The position numbers and the translations under genes are program-made. Shown one piece after another: positions 54,440-64,000 of a DNA stretch of 64,000 nt. This stretch comes from Forficula auricularia (lineage: Eukaryota > Arthropoda > Insecta > Dermaptera > Forficulidae). The notes under the pieces were generated by a model. It saw only the letters and a list, made by a program, of their open reading frames with translations. It had not been told where the DNA came from and ran no database searches. The stretch spans positions 930,001-994,000 of the forward strand of contig JALMQS010000890.1 in NCBI GenBank assembly GCA_024734495.1, in the 5' to 3' direction. The number at the start of each line of letters is the position of its first letter. Position 1 is the stretch's first letter.

Positions 54440-54745
54440 AAAGAAGACCTGAGAGCGCCAAGAGTCGGATTTGGATTAAATTTGGATGGAAGCTCATTCC
54501 AAAGACTTGCACCTTCCAATTTGAAGGAATGAAAGAAGTGTTTTGTTTCATGGTGCACTTGCACTAGCGTTGTCTTTCTGGTGGAGCGACAGACGGCAAA
54601 TAAATTATCTAAATAGGAAGAGCAATTGAATTTATCACAATTTAATAGCTTATAAATAACCTCACAACTTCGCCAAGCGTAAAATTGAGATAGATGGGAG
54701 TTTAGAAATAGTTTTTTCTCTTGATCAGAATGATGGCTAGGAGCT
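54440..54745 (-). pseudogene. LINE C-terminal fragment
   Basis: Minus strand: 'FYAWRSCEVIYKLLNCDKFN', 'LFAVCRSTRKTTLVQVHHET', 'FFHSFKLEGASLWNELPSKF', then 'NPTLGALRS'. The 'LWN-LP' signature is typical just before the end of Jockey/CR1 RT ORFs. Short and isolated. Confidence 0.55.
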
Positions 54746-55396
54746 TTTTTATAAGCTAAAAATTATTCACCCCATGATCTTAACCAAAACCAAAAATTGA
54801 AGTATTCATTAAAAAAAAATTTAAAAGATGAAATCAAAATAATTTAGTTTACAAAATTGATTCCTTAGGACAGAAAAAACAATGTTTAAAATCTCTAGAG
54901 TTTACGAACATAAATACTTATTCAATTAAATCAAAAGCTTCCGAATGTACCCTGCTAACTAGCCATTCAACTAAACTGGGACACAATTTTGACTTTTCTA
55001 TTGTAATTCCAAAAATGTATATAAAGAGCAGAATTTGGAAAAAATATTACTTTTTAGAATTGATCAAAATTTTAAATAAGAAAAATTCAATTAACAAAAT
55101 GTCAGATATGGACTGTTTTTCAAATATTTATCAAACATTTTTAGAGAAGAATAATCTTTCTTAAAATATTTATATTTATTATTTTTATTCAAAGTTATTT
55201 CATTAACAAGACAATTTGGATGATTGTCCATTTTTAAAAATATTTATTTGCTTAGTGTTGCTTTATATTCTTTTCATAAAGGAACTTATTTTTAAATTAT
55301 AAATTTTTAAATGATTAATGTAAAGATTTAAGCATCTTTTTTGAGTTTCTTTTTTGAAAAAAGATTGAATTTTTCAAAAATCAACCCAATTATATA
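54746..55396. other. AT-rich spacer, no gene seen
   Basis: Nothing recognisable on either strand. Confidence 0.5.
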
Positions 55397-55397
55397 A

Positions 55398-55720
55398 TAT
55401 TGAAAAGTGAATTTATTTTTATTTAGGAAACAAATCAAAGATTTTAGTAGAAATATTTTTACATTGCATATCAGAGGGTTTCGTCCCCTTGGGAATCGAA
55501 CCCATGCGCTAACTAAGCTTGCCGGGCTGTTAGCCAAACCCTTAAGACAAATCTCTCTCCGATATGCAACATATATAAGCTAACAGCCCGGCAAGCTTAG
55601 TTAGTTAGTGCTTGGGTTCGATTCCCAAGGGGACGAAACCCTCTGATATGCAATGTAAAAATATTTCTACTAAAATCTTTGATTTGTTTCCTAAATAAAA
55701 ATAAATTCACTTTTCAATAA
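55398..55720. repeat. palindrome with a tRNA-like promoter in each arm
   Basis: Arms of about 135 bp (55398-55533 and 55576-55720) around a 42-bp loop. Each arm has 'gggttcgattcccaagggga' (pol III B box; one base different in the left arm) and 'aacagcccggcaagcttag' upstream, where the A box would be. Reads like two SINEs joined head to head, or a foldback made from one. Confidence 0.85.
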
Positions 55721-56380
55721 ATTTTTAAAATTCGATGATAAAGAGAGAAAATCTCCAGAAACGTTTAATATTTCAATTGAAGATTGTTTTTATAAATGAT
55801 TTGTATTTACTTATTTATATATAGATATGCGTATTTATAAATTAAATTAATAGAGAGAAAAAAATACTTTATATTATGTCTGGTGCCATATATGTATGTA
55901 TATGACATAATTAGGTAAAGCATTTTTTCTCTCTATTTCTTAATTTAATTTATAAATTGCCTGTTGCGGTTGCAAAGAAACCTCATTTCAAATTTGGAAC
56001 CATTGCCTTCCGATTGAGAAGAATTATCTCTTCAAGACAGTGGAACCTCAAGTTTAATAAGCAACTGGATAAAATTTATTGATGCTTATTTATGTTCGTT
56101 ACATATAGGCATAAGTTTATTTGCATTAAGCAGAGGCAGGGCTGGATCATCGCATAGACAAATGAGACAAATGTCTAGCGCCCGGTTTTATTTATAGAGG
56201 TCACTCAAGATTTTTTTAATTTTCAAAGTAGTGTACTTTAGATGTTTTCGAGTGACCTGTAAATATAAATATATTAAAATTAAGTAGTAATAATTCAATG
56301 CTATTTGGGTTGGTCAGGCCTGATTTAGCTTAAAATCCGAGACACAGTGCAAAATTACTATATATAAGGGACTTAAGAAA
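55721..56380. other. spacer, small palindromes only
   Basis: Palindromic pair near 55845-55945 ('attaaattaatagagagaaaa' and 'ttttttctctctatttctta'). 'gggctggatcatcgcataga' at 56128 may be another MITE end. No gene seen. Confidence 0.45.
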
Positions 56381-56632
56381 CACAGGAGTTTTTGGACGGG
56401 TTTTAGTGGTGTTTAACAAAGAGGAAATAAAAATTAATAACCACTAGATTATAAAATCAAAACAATGTAAAATTTATATTCAGTCTTTTGTTAAACCTCC
56501 TGAAGAAGGACTCGCAACCCGAAATATGTATAGAGATAAATAAAAAATCTCCAAAATATAATTTTTTTTTTTTAATTTTTATTTCCTCTTTGTGAAACAC
56601 CACTAAAACCCGTCAAAAAACTCCTGTGTTTA
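56381..56632. mobile_element. hammerhead-type foldback, decayed core
   Basis: Arms 'aaacacaggagtttttggac' and 'gtcaaaaaactcctgtgttt', then 'gggttttagtggtgtt' with its inverse. The central motif (56513-56550) CUGAAGA, A, GGACUCGCAACCC, GAAAUAUGU lacks a good stem II and GUC. Confidence 0.7.
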
Positions 56633-57009
56633 ATATGTTTCACTATAAACCAACACCACTTTCCCTAAATGTTATTGACTAAAGAAATTCTAAATGATTA
56701 CTTTTGTCTTTGTAAACTATTTATCCAAACACCTTGTATATAGTAAATTATTATATTGTTGGAGATCATGGGTTCAGTGGGTTGAAGGAGAAATATCAGC
56801 CAAAGCAAGGATGCACCGGGTACAATAAAATTCCCCGAATAAAAACGTTTCGGATTAAATATCTAGGGCCATCTTCCTCATCTCTGAACCTTGGGCGCAG
56901 GAACAACACTAAATACATGAAGTTAAGTTTCTTATTGTTGACAAAACTAAGTTGAATCACATGTACTTGTGGGGAACCTATTCCCCACCAACAAACGACT
57001 TCACAACCT

Positions 57010-57421
57010 ACCAGGTGGTGAATAGGTCATTCACTGTCACTGCTGCCCGACTGTGGAATTCATTACCTTCACTCACCCGTTCATCTTCATCATCACTTAT
57101 CTTCAATCGTGGTCTCTTGGCATGTATTCGCGGGGGCGGGTCTTGGGAATGAGCGTCTCTTTTTTGGCGTCTCTCTTTTATGGTGTATCTTTTCCCTCCT
57201 GCTGGCTCTCTCACCTTCCTCTCAACTTCCTTTCACTGGAGCTTTCTCTTCTTTCTTTCTTTTTCGCACACACTTGTTTTTATTTTTCTCCTCTTTGTTT
57301 TTATGTTAATTATTATTTTTACTGCTCATATGAGCATACTGTAAAGTTAAATCGCCTCAGAGCATTGTGTAAAGTTAAATTGTAAGAATTATGAATGAAT
57401 AAATAAATAAATAAATAAATT
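57010..57421 (+). pseudogene. LINE 3' end with (AAAT)n tail
   Basis: 'RSFTVTAARLWNSLPSLTRS' is the C-terminal signature of CR1/Jockey-type RTs. It is followed by 3' UTR and a tail of aaataaataaata at 57396-57421. It lies inside the left arm of the larger foldback; the right arm lacks it. Confidence 0.75.
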
Positions 57422-57429
57422 ATGTATAA

Positions 57430-57985
57430 TAAAGGCTACGCTGATTGGCTGCAATAACGGCCTATCCAGACCAAGGTACGGCGGAGCTCACCTCGCCTAC
57501 AAATATTGCTTATCCAGCAACAGAGGTCGAGATCAATTCTCGATCGACATCCGATCTGGCATCAACATCAAACGCCTCAAGAAGAAGAAGTTTTATTCAC
57601 TCTGTAAACTCTCCATTCAACTCGTTGTAAATAAATAATATATATAATAAATTCACCTCGAATATATATCCCAGCGTACTCCAACCCTTCAGTAGTGACC
57701 CCGACGTGATACTGAAGGGTTGGAGTACGCTGGGATATATTCGAGGTGAATTTATTACCAAGACAAACTCTTCTTATAGAATAACTTTATTTACAACGAG
57801 TTGAATGGACAGTTTACAGAGTGAATAAAACTTCTTCTTTCTTGAGGGTTTGATGTTGATGCCAGATCGGATGTCGGTCGAGAACTGACCTCTGCTGCTG
57901 GAGAAGCAATCTTTGTAGGCGGGTGAGCGCCCCCGTACCTTGGTCTGGATAGACCGTTATTGCAGCCAATCAGCGTAGCCCTTAT
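57430..57985. mobile_element. inverted LTR-like pair with a primer-site-like centre
   Basis: 57430-57698 and 57716-57985 are inverted copies ('gctacgctgattggctgcaa', 'gacatccgatctggcatcaa', 'cagcgtactccaacccttca'). The centre is 'gtagtgaccccgacgtgat', which resembles the tRNA primer-binding site just after the 5' LTR of insect Gypsy elements. The copies contain AATAAA signals. Reading them as LTRs is inference. Frames in both arms (RSFIHSVN...) are repeat translations. Confidence 0.5.
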
Positions 57986-58689
57986 TATGGCCAATGGTAG
58001 GTTGTGAAGTCGTTTGTTGGTGGGGAATAGGTTCCCCCACATGCTTATTGGAATATGTGTATAATTCCCAATAAACTGAAGATATCCCGATAAAAGGCCG
58101 AAAAGTTATTACTCTGGGAATTTTATTGTACCCGGTGCATCCTTGGTTTGGCTGATATAACTCCTTTAACCCACTGAGTAAAATATTATTTAATTTTGGC
58201 TCTTTAATAAAAAGATTTATTAATAATGTTCTTTCTATTTATCTTAGATTTTATTAGATGGTAAAAAAAAAGAAGCGGATTTGTCCCATAAAAAGTCAAT
58301 ATGTCCGAGCGAGTTTTATCTATTTATTTATTTTATTTTTTTTTCATTTGGAAGTAACGACATTTCATTCACAAGAAATAGATTTCGATTTATCAACGAG
58401 TTTATTGATGACAACTTTTTTCTCTTTAAAAGCTCAAAATATGATTTTCTTTTTCTCACTGGCTTTTTATTTTTATGAACAAGAAAAATATTATAAGTAT
58501 ATTGTAAAGAAGAAATTATATTGCTTATAAATTTTGTTTTTTATTATATATAAGTAAAATAATATTAAAGGGTGTTTCCAGCCCTTAATCCAATTACCTA
58601 GATGGAGGTCATAAAATTACAAAGCATCATCCCTGGATATCCGATTTATTCCTTATTCGTATTTTTCATTTTTTTGAGATTCCATCCAA

Positions 58690-58782
58690 TTATAATCTAG
58701 GATCTACAAATTGTAGAGTGATTCGTTTTGCTTCAGATATTGAAGAATCTTCCATAATTATGAAGTCGAGAATAAATTTGCC
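58690..58782 (-). CDS. candidate 3'-terminal exon of an unidentified gene
   Basis: Minus strand: acceptor 'ttattttcctttgcag' ends at 58783. Then 30 open codons in phase 0 (GKFILDFIIMEDSSISEAKR, then ITLQFVDPRL) and TAA. AATAAA follows about 40 bases downstream. No match to any repeat in the window. The peptide looks like an ordinary folded-protein C-terminus. I do not recognise it. Its upstream exons would lie beyond this position toward or past the window end. Confidence 0.5.
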   Translation of the reverse strand, partial: GKFILDFIIMEDSSISEAKRITLQFVDPRL

Positions 58783-58925
58783 CTGCAAAGGAAAATAATA
58801 AATTAATTAATTAATTAATATAACAAGTAATTATTTTGATTAGTTGTCCATTGATTAAATTATTAAAGATGTTATCGGGAAATAAGGACTATATTTTTTA
58901 TGCAGATAATTTATATTTTATTGCC

Positions 58926-58956
58926 AACGTTTCATCAACTTTGTTGACTTCTTCAG
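58926..58956 (-). ncRNA. hammerhead-like motif (GUU variant)
   Basis: CUGAAGA, unpaired A, stem II GUCAAC/GUUGAU (one G-U pair) with loop AAA, GAAAC, GUU. Solo copy; its arms were not clearly found. Confidence 0.6.
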
Positions 58957-59053
58957 GGCTCAAATAGTTATCTTCCCAGCATATTTGTCATTTTTATAAT
59001 TATTAATTCTTAGTAAACATAAAAAGGCAAGTCAATAACATCAATCAGATTGA

Positions 59054-59372
59054 CAAAGAGAAACAAAGAGGTTGTCCTCTGCTTGATGCAAATAAACATA
59101 CACACATATATATCGAGATGATATATCTGTATATAGATATTATTTATTTGTTTGAGACTATAGTTCCGAAGACTTGGTCTTCATCATCAGTCTTTTTTAA
59201 TTATAAACGTTGTTTTTCTGGTTGGCAGCTTAGAATTAAAGACATTCTTTTGGTTCACGTTCAAATATAACCAGAAAGGGAAACATATGGTTATATTTGA
59301 ATGTGAACCAAAAGAATGTCTTTAATTCTAAGATGCCAACCAGTAAAAGAACATCACATTTTCAATTTGGGC
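59054..59372. mobile_element. hammerhead foldback A4, truncated on the right
   Basis: 'acaaagagaaacaaagaggt', 'tgcaaataaacatacacaca', minus-strand motif at 59154-59190 with GUUCCG mutated from GUUUCG (plus-strand view), then a palindrome around 'aaccagaaagggaaacatat'. The right arm stops at 59372 where a family C copy begins, with no right motif. Confidence 0.8.
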
Positions 59373-59972
59373 GGTTAGTTTTTGCATTTTTAGACTTCTG
59401 GGGTCCCACTGATTATGTATACAAAATTTGGTTGAGTTTGCTCAAACTGACTAGATTTTTAACCTTTTGCACTCGTATTTATTTTTGAGAAGGCTACCAT
59501 GCCAACCAACTCGGAATTTTCATGTCGCCGGAGCGGCGACATACGAGTGCAAAGTGTTAATTTTTAACCCCCCTCCACCCCCCTTAATTTTAGGTCAATA
59601 TGCACCAAAATCTAATCAGCTCTTAATCTCAATGAACCAAAACTACGTGTGAAATTTGGTTACGATATTCACACTAGTTTTTGAGCTAGCTCGTCCACAA
59701 AAATTTGGTAACGCACAGACTAACTAACAACCAGACAACCAGACAGGCTAACAGACATTTTGACAAAATAATTATTATCTCGAAAAATATAATTTTTTCG
59801 ATGTTCACTTATTAGAGCTTTTTTGTAGAGCGAAATTCCATGGTTTTGCTCAATTTTTTTAATGAAAATAGTTTCAGCCGTTTTTGAGATATTTCGAAAA
59901 AAAGAAGGAAAAACCCCACTTTTTTCATGCACGATTACAATACTTGACCATACCCTGTATGGTAAAGTAAAA
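59372..59972. mobile_element. repeat family C, partial, with nested TTAA MITE
   Basis: 'gggcggttagtttttgcatt' to 'gaccataccctgtatggtaa'. Interrupted at 59463-59556. Confidence 0.8.
59463..59556. mobile_element. 94-bp MITE with TTAA duplication
   Basis: TTAA at 59459-59462 and 59557-59560. Inverted ends 'ccttttgcactcgtat' and 'atacgagtgcaaagtg'. Inner hairpin 'gtcgccggagcggcgac'. Confidence 0.85.
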
Positions 59973-59995
59973 AGCTTATTACTATAGATATAGAG

Positions 59996-60515
59996 AAATG
60001 CTTCTTAAACTATGGGTCGCGTAACTGAATTTTGGTGTCGCCAAACAGGGCATCAATGACAATGAAACAATGATTAATGAATAAATTATCATGCGCAGCG
60101 GGCAAAAAGTTTAGGGAATTTGACGTATTTCTGTCATTAAATCTCCAATAATTTCTGAAATTGTCATTTTGTATTAGATATATTTATTTATGTGAAGCGA
60201 CGTTCTCAGCAGTGGCGATTATAAAATCAAAATACAGATCAAATTTGACAGATTTTAAAGATGATGAACTCCTTTATTTAATAACAATCAAGCCGATCCA
60301 TTTCATTTTATTTAGATTTAATAATTGTAATTATGTAGTTTAAATAAATGATATAATTATTATAATAAGCACGTTTATAAAGATTTGCTTCATTATAAAT
60401 ATGTATATTTATGATTTGCTAGTAAAAATTATGGTTTATATCTATATATTAAGGGGTTGCGGAAAATTTATCAGTCAAAATAGGGTCGCGAATGAAAAAA
60501 GTTTAAGAACCGATG
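59996..60515 (+). mobile_element. hAT remnant, 8-bp target duplication
   Basis: 'atatagag' at 59988-59995 and 60516-60523. Worn ends 'aaatgcttcttaaact' and 'agtttaagaaccgatg', with 'gggtcgcg' subterminal motifs at both ends. Contains a transposase remnant. Confidence 0.85.
60161..60300 (+). pseudogene. hAT transposase C-terminal relic
   Basis: 'YLCEATFSAVAIIKSKYRSN' is the hAT dimerisation signature, as in the intact gene at 3388-5268 (YLCETGFSALAAMKTKYRNR). It is followed by 'DDELLYLI'. Everything upstream is deleted. Confidence 0.8.
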
Positions 60516-60559
60516 ATATAGAGCAAACAATACAGATGGATTGGGGGAGGGTGGAGTGG

Positions 60560-61060
60560 TCGAAATATTGTCCATATTTTAAAAGACTAAAGACGTATAT
60601 AATCAGGCAAAGTTATTGGACATACAAAGACAAAGACGAGAATAAAAAGCAACTATAGACAAGAGCTAGATGTGGGAACATATGGAGGGGACATATAGGA
60701 AGTGGCGAGCATCAATTCAGGGGGTGTAGAATGGAGAAAGAAAATGCACAACATATAGAGAATTATGAGGAATTTGGGAGGGTTTTGGGGATGAGTATGA
60801 AAGGCTTGTAGATGGGTTTAAGGGGACAAATAATGGAGAAGATCAAGAAGATAGACGAGGGTCTAGAGCAGTGGTTCCCAACCTGGGGGCGATTTGGTTT
60901 ATCAGACTCTAAAGGAAGATTGAAGAAACTAGAGGAAGAAGCCAAGAAACCAAAAACCCATAAGGGTTAAGGTCATGAACAAATTTTTTTATTCAGATGT
61001 ATATATGACATATTTAATGTAATTTATTTTGTAAATTTATTAATGAATAAATAAATTTCT
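60560..61060 (+). pseudogene. LINE C-terminal zinc-knuckle fragment, interrupted
   Basis: 'RARCGNIWRGHIGSGEHQFR' and 'GCRMEKENAQHIENYEEFGR' fit the C-x2-C...H end of RNase H-bearing or related LINEs. A short hAT left end (60871-60906, cagtggttcccaacctgg) interrupts it. It ends in 'aataaataaatttct' near 61050. Confidence 0.5.
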
Positions 61061-62527
61061 ATAATAACTATTATTATAAACGAGCTTAGGACATTAATTG
61101 AAGGAGGCATCAAAGAAATTTATTTAATATCACTTTATAATCTACATGAATTGAAAGGTATTTTTAGTGTTGAAACAGTTGATGTGAAATGCTTACCCAG
61201 AAGACTTGACCCTTAATTTTTCTATTGACTAAAATAAAACAAGGGTGGTTCAAAAATTTTGTGCGGAAAAATTGTAAAAACAGAATTCATTTATGCCCCA
61301 TTCGAATAGGTAGTTAAGTAGATAAACATGTTAAGTTACATTTAAAAAAATATATAATTTTTTGGTTGAAAAACATTTTTGACACTCGATTGTTCTAATT
61401 TTGTTCTTTGGTTTTGATAAACCTTCAACTGGGGTTGTTTTGCGAGAATGAAGATGTTATGTACATGTACATGGTTATTATAACATATACAAGATAAACT
61501 TTAAGAGAATTCCCAAGTTTTAGCAATTCAAACTTAACATGTTCATTCAGTAAGCTCTTCACTTGTTGAAAACAATATTGAGCCTGCGCCTAATTAAATC
61601 TTTTGATATCGTATATTTTTAACATTAATGATCCCCAAATGAGCCACTGTCAGGATAGAAATTGTTAGTGCCTGACTCTTCTCGTTAACCCCTGCCCTTT
61701 TTCCATTTGCATAAGCTATGGATAAATTTCAGTTTATTGGATTATTGTGCTGCCTAATTTAGCATCGGGCTTAATTTCCTTAACAAAAATATATATTATC
61801 TTTATACCTGTGTTTAAATTACAGATGTGCGGTTTAGAGAGGTGTCGTAACTATGAAGGGCCAACAGGTACACCAGCACAGGGTTCAGTTTGTAGAGGGC
61901 CCTGAAAAAGGCATCAGAATAATAATAAAATATATATATAATATAGTAAAAATGGCAAAAAATTGCTTAATACTGAATATACTATTAATAATAAAATTAA
62001 GTTCTTACAAAAAAAACTCATTGCACAGTTTGTTTTCATAATAAATATTTGATGAAGCGAGAGATGGCTGACCACAATTTATAAATTTAAAAACAGGGCC
62101 ATATTATGGTGAAGGGAGCGGCCGTTCCAGGTGCCAAAACGCAGGGGGCGCCTCAGTGGTAAAGAAAAATAAAGGAAAAATAGTATATTATACATCAAGG
62201 GAGAGAAATACATTATTTTTCTCGAGGTGCAATTTGTAGCCAGAGGACGAAGCCCGAGGGATAAATAGCATTCTCTCCTGAGGTGTATATACTATTTTTT
62301 CATGACCTCATATTTAAAAAGAATATTCAAATAAAATATTGACACAATCAAATTAAATTAAGTATATAGGTAGTTGCCTACATATTCCTTAATATAAATA
62401 AATAAACAAATTTTTAAATTTTGCTTTTCATTTGTATTAACATTATTATTTCCCACGGGATATAATGTATATTAGTTCTCGTAGGAAATAATGTGACATT
62501 TCTATCCCTACTTTGATGTCATATAAC
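61061..62527. other. spacer, weak signals only
   Basis: A splice-acceptor-like site at 61825 is followed by 27 open codons from ATG (61825-61905) with no other support. An arm of the C-type foldback (61.05 kb-like 'gatgaagcgagagatggctg') lies at 62050-62095. 'ggaggcgc'-type GC patch near 62100-62160. Palindrome near 62220-62300 ('tttttctcgaggtg', 'ctcctgaggtgta'). Confidence 0.4.
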
Positions 62528-62705
62528 AGTGGTTCCCAACCTTGGGGCGATCGCCCCCCAAGTGGGCGATTTGGGTTATCAGGGGGCAATAAATAAGTGT
62601 GGGACGATAAGTATTCAAAGGGGGAAATTTAGTTCTGTTGTCCAGCTCCTCACAAAACAAAGAAATAAATTGGACATTTGCCTCAAAGGCGACTTGGACA
62701 ATTTT
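62528..62705. mobile_element. left part of a non-autonomous hAT
   Basis: Starts CAGTGGTTCCCAACC and shares 'agtgggcgatttgggttatc' and 'agttctgttgtccagctcct' with 50532-51181. The right end is missing. Confidence 0.75.
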
Positions 62706-63044
62706 TATTTACTTACAGAGAGTTTTCATGTAAATTCCAATTAATTCAATAAATAATAAATATAAGTGCCTGGAGCACCGAGCGATGCTCGGTAACTTTT
62801 TGCTTCTAAATAGCTTAAGTTTCAAATTTCAAGACTCTGCGACTTTCCGAAGACGAGATACCCGAATATTTCATTATCAACTATCATTTGACAACTTTTT
62901 CGTTTTCCGCAATAAAACCCGAAGTATATTCCATGGGACTCAGCTTCAAAATTTAAAATGGAAATATTTATTAATGGTTAAGATCTTTTCCTAAGAAACA
63001 GCTTTAGTAAGAGAAAATGGTGATTTTACTTGCCGTTTTCATAG
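62706..63044. other. spacer, no gene seen
   Basis: No repeat matched; a 69-codon plus-strand frame (62785-62994) has no recognisable features. Confidence 0.4.
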
Positions 63045-63650
63045 TAAAATAAATTGACACGTTCAGATGTGGCCATCCACTTGACTTTACCATACAATCT
63101 GGCCCCTCTCTTATATTTAATAAAATTATTTATATTCATGTAGGGGGTTAATTTTTGCATTTTTAGACTACTGGGGGCACACTGATTATGCATACAAAAT
63201 TTGGCCGAGTTTGCTCAAATGGCCTAGATTTTTATTTTTTTGCCCCACCCCTAATTTTGGCCCTAGAAAAAAAATATTTTCGATATTATAGGTTCATTTT
63301 ATAGTATATTTGAATTTTTCGTTTTTTTTTAGCTTAAAAATATTATAATTTTATGCACCAAAACTACGTGTGAAATTTGCTTTTGATATTCACATTAGTT
63401 TTTGAGCAAGCTCGTCCACAAAAATTTAGTAACGCACAGACTAACAGACAGAGTAACAGACATTTTGACAAAACAATTATTATCTCGAAAAATATAATTT
63501 TTTCGATGTTCACTTATTAGGGCTTTTTTGAAGACCGAAATGTCATGGTTTCGCCCAATTTTTTTAATTAAAATAGTTTGAGCCGTTTTTGAGATATTTC
63601 GAAAAAAAGAAGCAAAAAACCCACTTTTTTCATGCACTATTACAATACTT
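63045..63650. mobile_element. repeat family C, cut by a SINE
   Basis: 'ttgacacgttcagatgtggc' to 'gcactattacaatactt', where the SINE starts in place of the terminal hairpin. Confidence 0.8.
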
Positions 63651-64000
63651 AGTCCGCCTCCGTGGTGTAATGGTCAGAATAACTGACTGGCAACCCGGAG
63701 GTCTCGGGTTCGATTCCCGGCTATACCCAGACATTTTTTCTGTAAGTATAGGGTCTGGTAATAAAAATTAAGTGGGAGATAAATTTAACCGAATTTATCG
63801 CGCGGAGAATTTACCACTGCTCGAAGCCCCTAAAACCTTAGTAAATTGGATATTGAATTGTATCTAAGTTTCTGAGATTGGCTCGTGATCCCGGCTTCTT
63901 TTCCTTCTACTCTGTTCTTTTCACGATGGGGGCCAGCCCTACAGGCTTTTAGGGGATCCACCTTCTGGTGTATCTCTCTCACATCAATATCATTAAAAAA
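63651..64000 (+). repeat. tRNA-derived SINE at window end
   Basis: Head 'cctccgtggtgtaatggtca' (A box) and 'tcgggttcgattcccggcta' (B box); the ends of the tRNA-like part do not pair as an acceptor stem, so it is not a tRNA gene. Body of about 270 bp with 'gggccagccctacaggcttt', ending in an A-run at the window edge. Different family from the SINEs at 270-540 and 41769-41994. Confidence 0.82.

Larger units (their letters stand above)
56771..58187. mobile_element. large foldback with two further insertions
   Basis: Outer arms 'ttcagtgggttgaaggagaa', 'ggatgcaccgggtacaataa' (56771-56850) and the inverse at 58105-58187 belong to the C family. Decayed ribozyme-like motifs at 56846-56883 (minus) and 58069-58105 (plus). 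Inside lie a LINE 3' end (57010-57421) and an inverted LTR-like palindrome (57430-57985). Confidence 0.75.

Noticed and set aside
57445..58042. Similar frames (RSFIHSVN) in two inverted arms looking like a conserved small protein
   Set aside because: They are the two arms of one palindrome; substitutions and stops do not favour coding.
59720..59932. 70-codon minus-strand frame similar to those at 63395-63637 and in 45.9 kb
   Set aside because: The similarity is due to the family C repeat itself; the frame is broken in other copies and has no start or motif conservation beyond the DNA.
61825..61905. Candidate exon starting ATGTGCGG after 'taaattacag'
   Set aside because: 27 codons, rich in G/P by composition, no donor in the right place and no second exon.
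63658..63735. tRNA gene
   Set aside because: A and B boxes are present, but the presumed acceptor stem ends do not pair and the sequence continues as a SINE body.

Overview
This is AT-rich eukaryotic nuclear DNA, most likely from an arthropod and probably an insect. The basis is the mix of Jockey/CR1-type and RTE-like LINEs, Tc1/mariner, hAT and TTAA-type DNA elements, tRNA-derived SINEs, Helentron/DINE-1-like repeats and introns with ordinary GT-AG borders. There are no bacterial operons. Almost all of the window is repeats inserted into repeats. The species cannot be read from the sequence.

Layout. 0.2-2.5 kb: a tRNA-SINE (9-bp target duplication) and an internally deleted LINE on the minus strand. 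2.9-5.5 kb: an apparently complete hAT transposon with an uninterrupted BED-finger transposase, 16-bp perfect terminal inverted repeats and a perfect 8-bp target duplication. 6.1-11.4 kb: a large palindrome of two Helentron-like units facing each other, with minisatellites in the arms and, between the arms, an open reading frame whose C-terminal half looks like the PPP1R15/GADD34 family of eIF2alpha-phosphatase regulators. A diverged paralogue at 13.8-14.3 kb keeps a 5' UTR intron. 15-23 kb: LINE tails, palindromic elements and tandem repeats of about 360 bp. 23.4-25.9 kb: a TTAA-type (piggyBac-like) element carrying a nested hAT remnant, with empty sites nearby. 26.1-30.9 kb: a nearly full LINE (EN and RT) inserted in a palindromic element and itself split by a 513-bp ribozyme foldback. 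31-41 kb: a dense cluster of ribozyme-bearing foldbacks and Jockey fragments. 41.7-47.9 kb: SINE, nested mariners and two LINE 3' halves. 49-64 kb: a second TTAA element, several hAT remnants with 8-bp duplications, a mariner, an inverted LTR-like palindrome, more foldbacks and a second SINE at the window end.

The most distinctive system is a set of elements that each carry a hammerhead-ribozyme-like motif (CUGANGA, a short hairpin, GAAAC, then GUC), usually as an inverted pair with one motif on each strand. The motif has a very short stem III, as in the hammerhead variants known from Penelope-like retroelements. At 39.95-41.12 kb three direct copies of a 355-bp unit each carry one motif in the same orientation, an arrangement that could release unit-length RNAs. 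No Penelope reverse transcriptase is visible, so these are non-autonomous copies.

Three or four short minus-strand stretches with good splice borders and open frames (31.07, 36.62, 52.64 and 58.69 kb) may be exons of host genes otherwise hidden in the repeats. I could not identify these genes. All calls are by eye from the sequence and translated frames; no database search was possible.
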